Positions 60,201 to 64,000 of a DNA stretch of 64,000 nucleotides are shown piece by piece. Source of the stretch: Cyclaneusma minus (taxonomy: Eukaryota > Ascomycota > Leotiomycetes > Marthamycetales > Marthamycetaceae); assembly GCA_037179335.1 (NCBI GenBank), contig JAKZHN010000033.1, positions 1 to 64,000 of the forward strand, given 5' to 3'. Position 1 is the stretch's first letter, and each line of letters begins with the position of its first letter. The notes beneath the pieces are model-generated. The model was not told where the DNA came from. It was given only the letters and a program-made list of their open reading frames with translations, and did not search any database. The position numbers and the translations under genes were made by a program.

Positions 60201-63200
60201 TACGCAATATGCCTGCGCCAAATCGTGGATGGATGCCGGTTTGAAGATCCAGGCTGTTCTTGGCCACAGTATCGGTGAGTTCGCGGCGTTGGCAGTATCA
60301 GGGGTACTTTCTCTGTCCCACGCTCTACAGCTAGTCGCAACCCGGGCACGCCTCATCGAAACACACTGGGGTCAGGAGAAAGGAGCGATGTTGGCTTTGA
60401 TGTGTAGTGTCGAAGATTTCGAAAGTATTTCGTCCCAACTGAAAGATTTCGATCTCGAAATTGCATGCTACAACGCCAGGACATCTTTGGTTGCAGTTGG
60501 CACGACGGCGGCAATTGAAGCTGTTGAGCAATGCATCAAGACGGAGCCGAAATTCCAAAATATACGATCTCAACGAGTTGGAACCAGTCACGGATTTCAC
60601 TCGGCGCTCATAGAGCCTATTCTGGACGATCTAGCAACATTCTCCAAGTCCCTCGACTGGAATGAGCCTCAAACCCCTATCGAAATCTGCACCCCAGATC
60701 ACACTCAATCCATGAAAGACTACAACCCCGCAAAGCATGCTCGCCAGCCCGTGTACTTTGCAAACGCGGTACAGAGACTGGAGAGTTCTCTGGGACCTTG
60801 TCTTTGGCTCGAGGCAGGAATCAATACTCCGATCATTCCTATGGTCAGAAAAGCTTTGAAACAGCCAGAGATGCACCAACTCCACGCCGCGAAAACACAA
60901 AGTGAGCAACTACCTATCGCCACTGTCAGTAGCATCATATCTGGCTTATGGAAAGATGGAGTCTTTCCCACGCACTGGAGCTTTCTCAAAGACCCTCGAA
61001 TGGAATGCAATCAAATCTATCTGCCGCCGTACCAATTCGAGAAAATTCAGCATTGGAGAGACAATATTGACAGAGTCATTGAGATGCAACAATCACTCCC
61101 CAAAGCCACGCTTCCAGTAGAACAGCACTCCACGTTGCCACCTCCATCTCAACTAGTCAGCAAGAAACAAGTTCCCAATGAACATCCGGGCATCTCCGAG
61201 TTTGTGATCAATATTCAAAGCCCACGCTTCCAAGAGGTCATTGCGGGCCACGCAGTGCGGGGAAAGCCACTGTGCCCGGCATCTATGTACATGGAATGTG
61301 CCACAATGGCTATCCAGACACTGCTCACAGGGACAAAAATTTCGGGTCTATCTTTCGAGAATCTTCACTTCCATGCTGCCCTTGGACTCGAACCGAAAGG
61401 CGACGTCGTGCTACGACTTGAGAAAGTCGCTGAAAAGAAATGGACGTTTGTCGTCAAGAGTTCAAAGCCGACAAACTCGAAGCCAATTGATGTCATCCAT
61501 GGAGAAGGGACTATTATTCTCAACGAAACCTTCGCTACTGATGTCTTCCAACGGCTGATTTCCGAAAGTGCTGAGCGATTGGAGCAGAAAAAGTCGGTCG
61601 AGAATCTGCTGTCCAAGCGTGCTTACGGGCTTTTTTCTTCTTGTGTGAATTATGCCCCGTTCTTCAAAGGTATTCAGTCTGTGATGCTGGAAGAGTCAGA
61701 AGCCGTTGCCAAGATATGTCTTCCTCAAGAACAACCGCACCAGGGGGAAAGCACGTCGTGGAGTATCTGCGATACAATGACACTCGATTCATTCGTCCAA
61801 GTGGTAGGGCTCCTCATCAATAGCAGCAGCTCAGTTCCGGACGGTGAAATCGCGGTGATGGTTGGACTCGATAATGGTGTCATCTCTCCCGCTTGCAGCA
61901 TGGCACCTTCGACACATTACCAAGTCTACGCAAGGTTCAACTCGGCTCAGGGCGAGAACCTGATCGGAGATGTTTTCGTCTTTTCTCAAGAGAAAGAATT
62001 GGTAGCTATGCTTTGCGGCTGCCGTTTTATGAAACTTCCGATCGCCAGATTCGAGCACGCCTTAGGAGCTGAACCAAAAGCACCTCGAAAGGCAGAGCCA
62101 CAAAAAGCGTCCCCCATGGTCAATGCGGACAAGAATGTTGTTGCTCCACGCAGAGATCAACCGGCCAAAAGCAGCAATGAGTTGGCACTACTGGTCAATT
62201 TAGTCGCTGACTACACTGGTGTTGATGGGTCCGAAGTCTCGAAGGACGCAGCTCTCGCTGATCTGGGCCTCGATTCTCTAGCATCAGTTGAGTTCCTGGA
62301 GGAGCTCCGAGTCAAGCTTGGCTTAATTGTTGACTCTGAAGAGCTGCTCACAAGCACGATCAATAGTCTCAACCAAAGACTCGGCGGCTCTAGTCCTGAC
62401 TCTAGCTCTGATGAGCTGGAGCCACGGCATACACCTACGAGCTCGGAAAATACGACATCATCGCCCGCGCCACCAAACCCAGAATCAGACCAACGACGTC
62501 AGCAGATTTTACAAATGCTCGTCGACGTGTCGGGTGCCAAAGCCGAGGACATCGAACCGACGCATGAGTTGCTTGATATAGGAGTCGACTCACTTGCTTT
62601 CATCGATCTGAAGCAAGAACTTGAAGCTGCTTTCTCCGTATCACTGGACAAATTGTTCCTCGACAGCACAGTAAAAGAACTCATGAAGCAGCTTGGTGTT
62701 GACGATCAAAATGTCATGCTGCACTATTCGTCCCAAAGCACGTCTAGTGCAACTTTGAATACTCCAAGCTCCGAGGTCGAAGAAGCAGATCAAGAGGGGG
62801 AAATATTCGGCAATTTCAGCCCTTTTGACGCTTTGGCGCAAGCGGATGCTCATTTTGGGGCCTCCGCGAACCAGAAAGGTTTTGTCAACTACTGGTCCGA
62901 TGTTGCCCCTTCCCAAAACGAAATCTTGATAGCCTACATCGTGGAAGCTTTCAAGACCCTGGGAGTCGACTTATCCAAGATCACTCCTGGAAACACCGTT
63001 CCTCAGATCCCATACCAAACCCCAAAGTACAAAAAGCTTGTCTCCAGGCTTTGGGAAATTCTCCAGAAACACGAGATTGTTGCAATTGGTCAAGCAAATT
63101 CTGGGAACTTCACACGCGGCAATCGTGCTATCGATCCTAGGTCATCCTCTCAGTTGATCCAAGATTTCTCTGCACGGTTCCCTGCCTATGAACATGAGAC

Positions 63201-64000
63201 GAACTTGATGGGCTTGACTGGTCCTAAGCTTGCAGATTGCTTGTCAGGAAAATCCGATCCCGTAGCCCTCATGTTTGGGAGCCCAACAGCCTCCAAGATC
63301 ATGGAAAACTACTATAGCCAGTCTCCGATGCTCTCAACTCTGACTGAGCAACTCGTGATATTCATCAAGACTTTGCTATTGACTTCAACCGGCCGACCTA
63401 GACGGATTCTGGAAGTGGGTGCCGGGACCGGAGGAACGACGAGATGGCTGGCAGAGGCTTTGGACTCTGCTGGCATTGCGGTCCAGTACACTTTCACTGA
63501 TATATCTGCCGGTCTTGTAGCGAAGGCGAAGAACAAGTTCAATCAATACCCATGGATGAAATTCACTTCTTTCAACATGGAAAAGGAGATACCGATCAAT
63601 TTGCAGCATCAGTTCGATATCGTCATTGCGACCAACTGCGTTCATGCCACAACGGATCGAACTGCTTCTTGTCGCAGACTCAGAGACGCGTTGACATCTG
63701 ATGGAATCCTGGTCCTCTCGGAAGTCACTCAGATGATAGATTGGTACGATATCAGCTTTGGGTTACTCGATGGATGGTGGCTAGCTGAGCATGGAACGTA
63801 AGTACCTAACCCGACGCTACTGCAAGAATTGCGGACTGCCAATGAGATTTTAACTGCATGAATAGGGCCTATCCAATTCAGCCCGCAAATTCCTGGGTAT
63901 CAGTCTTCAAGGCAGCAGGCTTTGCTGTCTCTAGCTACTCGCAAGGTCCAACACTTGAGGCCAACAGTCAGCAACTACTCCTCGCAAGCAACAAGTTCTG
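57216..64000 (+). CDS. Non-reducing polyketide synthase, SAT-KS-MAT-PT-ACP-ACP-CMeT, 3' end outside window
   Basis: Exons 57216-57839, 57895-63797 and 63866 onward keep one frame (about 2220 residues visible). The SAT domain has GYCGGLPPA (Cys139). KS spans about 387-807 with DTACSSS (Cys about 558), EAHGTGT and NIGHCE. MAT has GHSIGEF (Ser about 1000). PT spans about 1307-1594 with His about 1327 in GHAVRGKP and the partner Asp in ICDTMTLDSF. Two ACPs follow, LGLDSLAS (Ser about 1669) and GVDSLAF (Ser about 1774). The C-methyltransferase begins near 1861, with SAM loop EVGAGTGGTTRW near 2048. No KR, DH or ER is present. This layout is that of fungal enzymes making C-methylated aromatics (methylorsellinate or azaphilone-precursor type). 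The release domain (TE or reductase), which decides acid versus aldehyde, lies past the window. Confidence 0.93.

Overview
This window comes from a filamentous ascomycete (Pezizomycotina). Genes carry short GT..AG introns, the genome is split into very AT-rich blocks and normal-GC gene blocks, and the AT-rich blocks look like retrotransposons destroyed by RIP-type C-to-T mutation. I cannot fix the genus from sequence alone; a Leotiomycetes- or Lecanoromycetes-like genome would fit.

Layout. (1) 1-10740: AT-rich block with a decayed Ty3/Gypsy element running in from the left edge (reverse transcriptase, integrase and chromodomain-like relics, ending near 5357), then unclassified relics and an LTR-like fragment ending at 10135. 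(2) 10990-13200: four degenerate tandem units of about 600 bp, three of them with a divergent pair of TATA boxes and no convincing protein. (3) 13525-22037: housekeeping-type genes: an F-BAR/DEP/RhoGAP protein, a membrane-anchored M19 dipeptidase with an unusually long intron, two tRNA-like SINE relics, and a proline-rich SPRY protein. (4) 22115-22943: a foldback element at the edge of the next block. (5) 23057-44807: AT-rich block bounded by a 52-bp inverted repeat. It holds a complete decayed Gypsy element (24361-32194, TSD aataa) and a Copia element (32780-43378, minus strand, TSD aatat) with a second Copia element (about 34379-39963) nested inside it.

(6) 45275-64000: a probable polyketide biosynthetic gene cluster: amidase, cytochrome P450, NAD(P)-binding oxidoreductase, berberine-bridge-type FAD oxidase, amidohydrolase-2 (ACMSD/6-MSA-decarboxylase-like) decarboxylase, and a non-reducing PKS (SAT-KS-MAT-PT-ACP-ACP-CMeT, cut by the right edge). 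Inference: the PKS makes a C-methylated aromatic acid, which the decarboxylase, P450 and FAD oxidase then modify. A shared CGG-N3-CCG motif upstream of the P450 and the PKS suggests one Zn2Cys6 regulator. Two relics of the decarboxylase gene flank the working copy; one contains four tandem copies of a single short segment of that gene.

Exon joins were made by hand from splice signals, reading frame and family resemblance. All spliced totals given are multiples of three, and no database search was possible.
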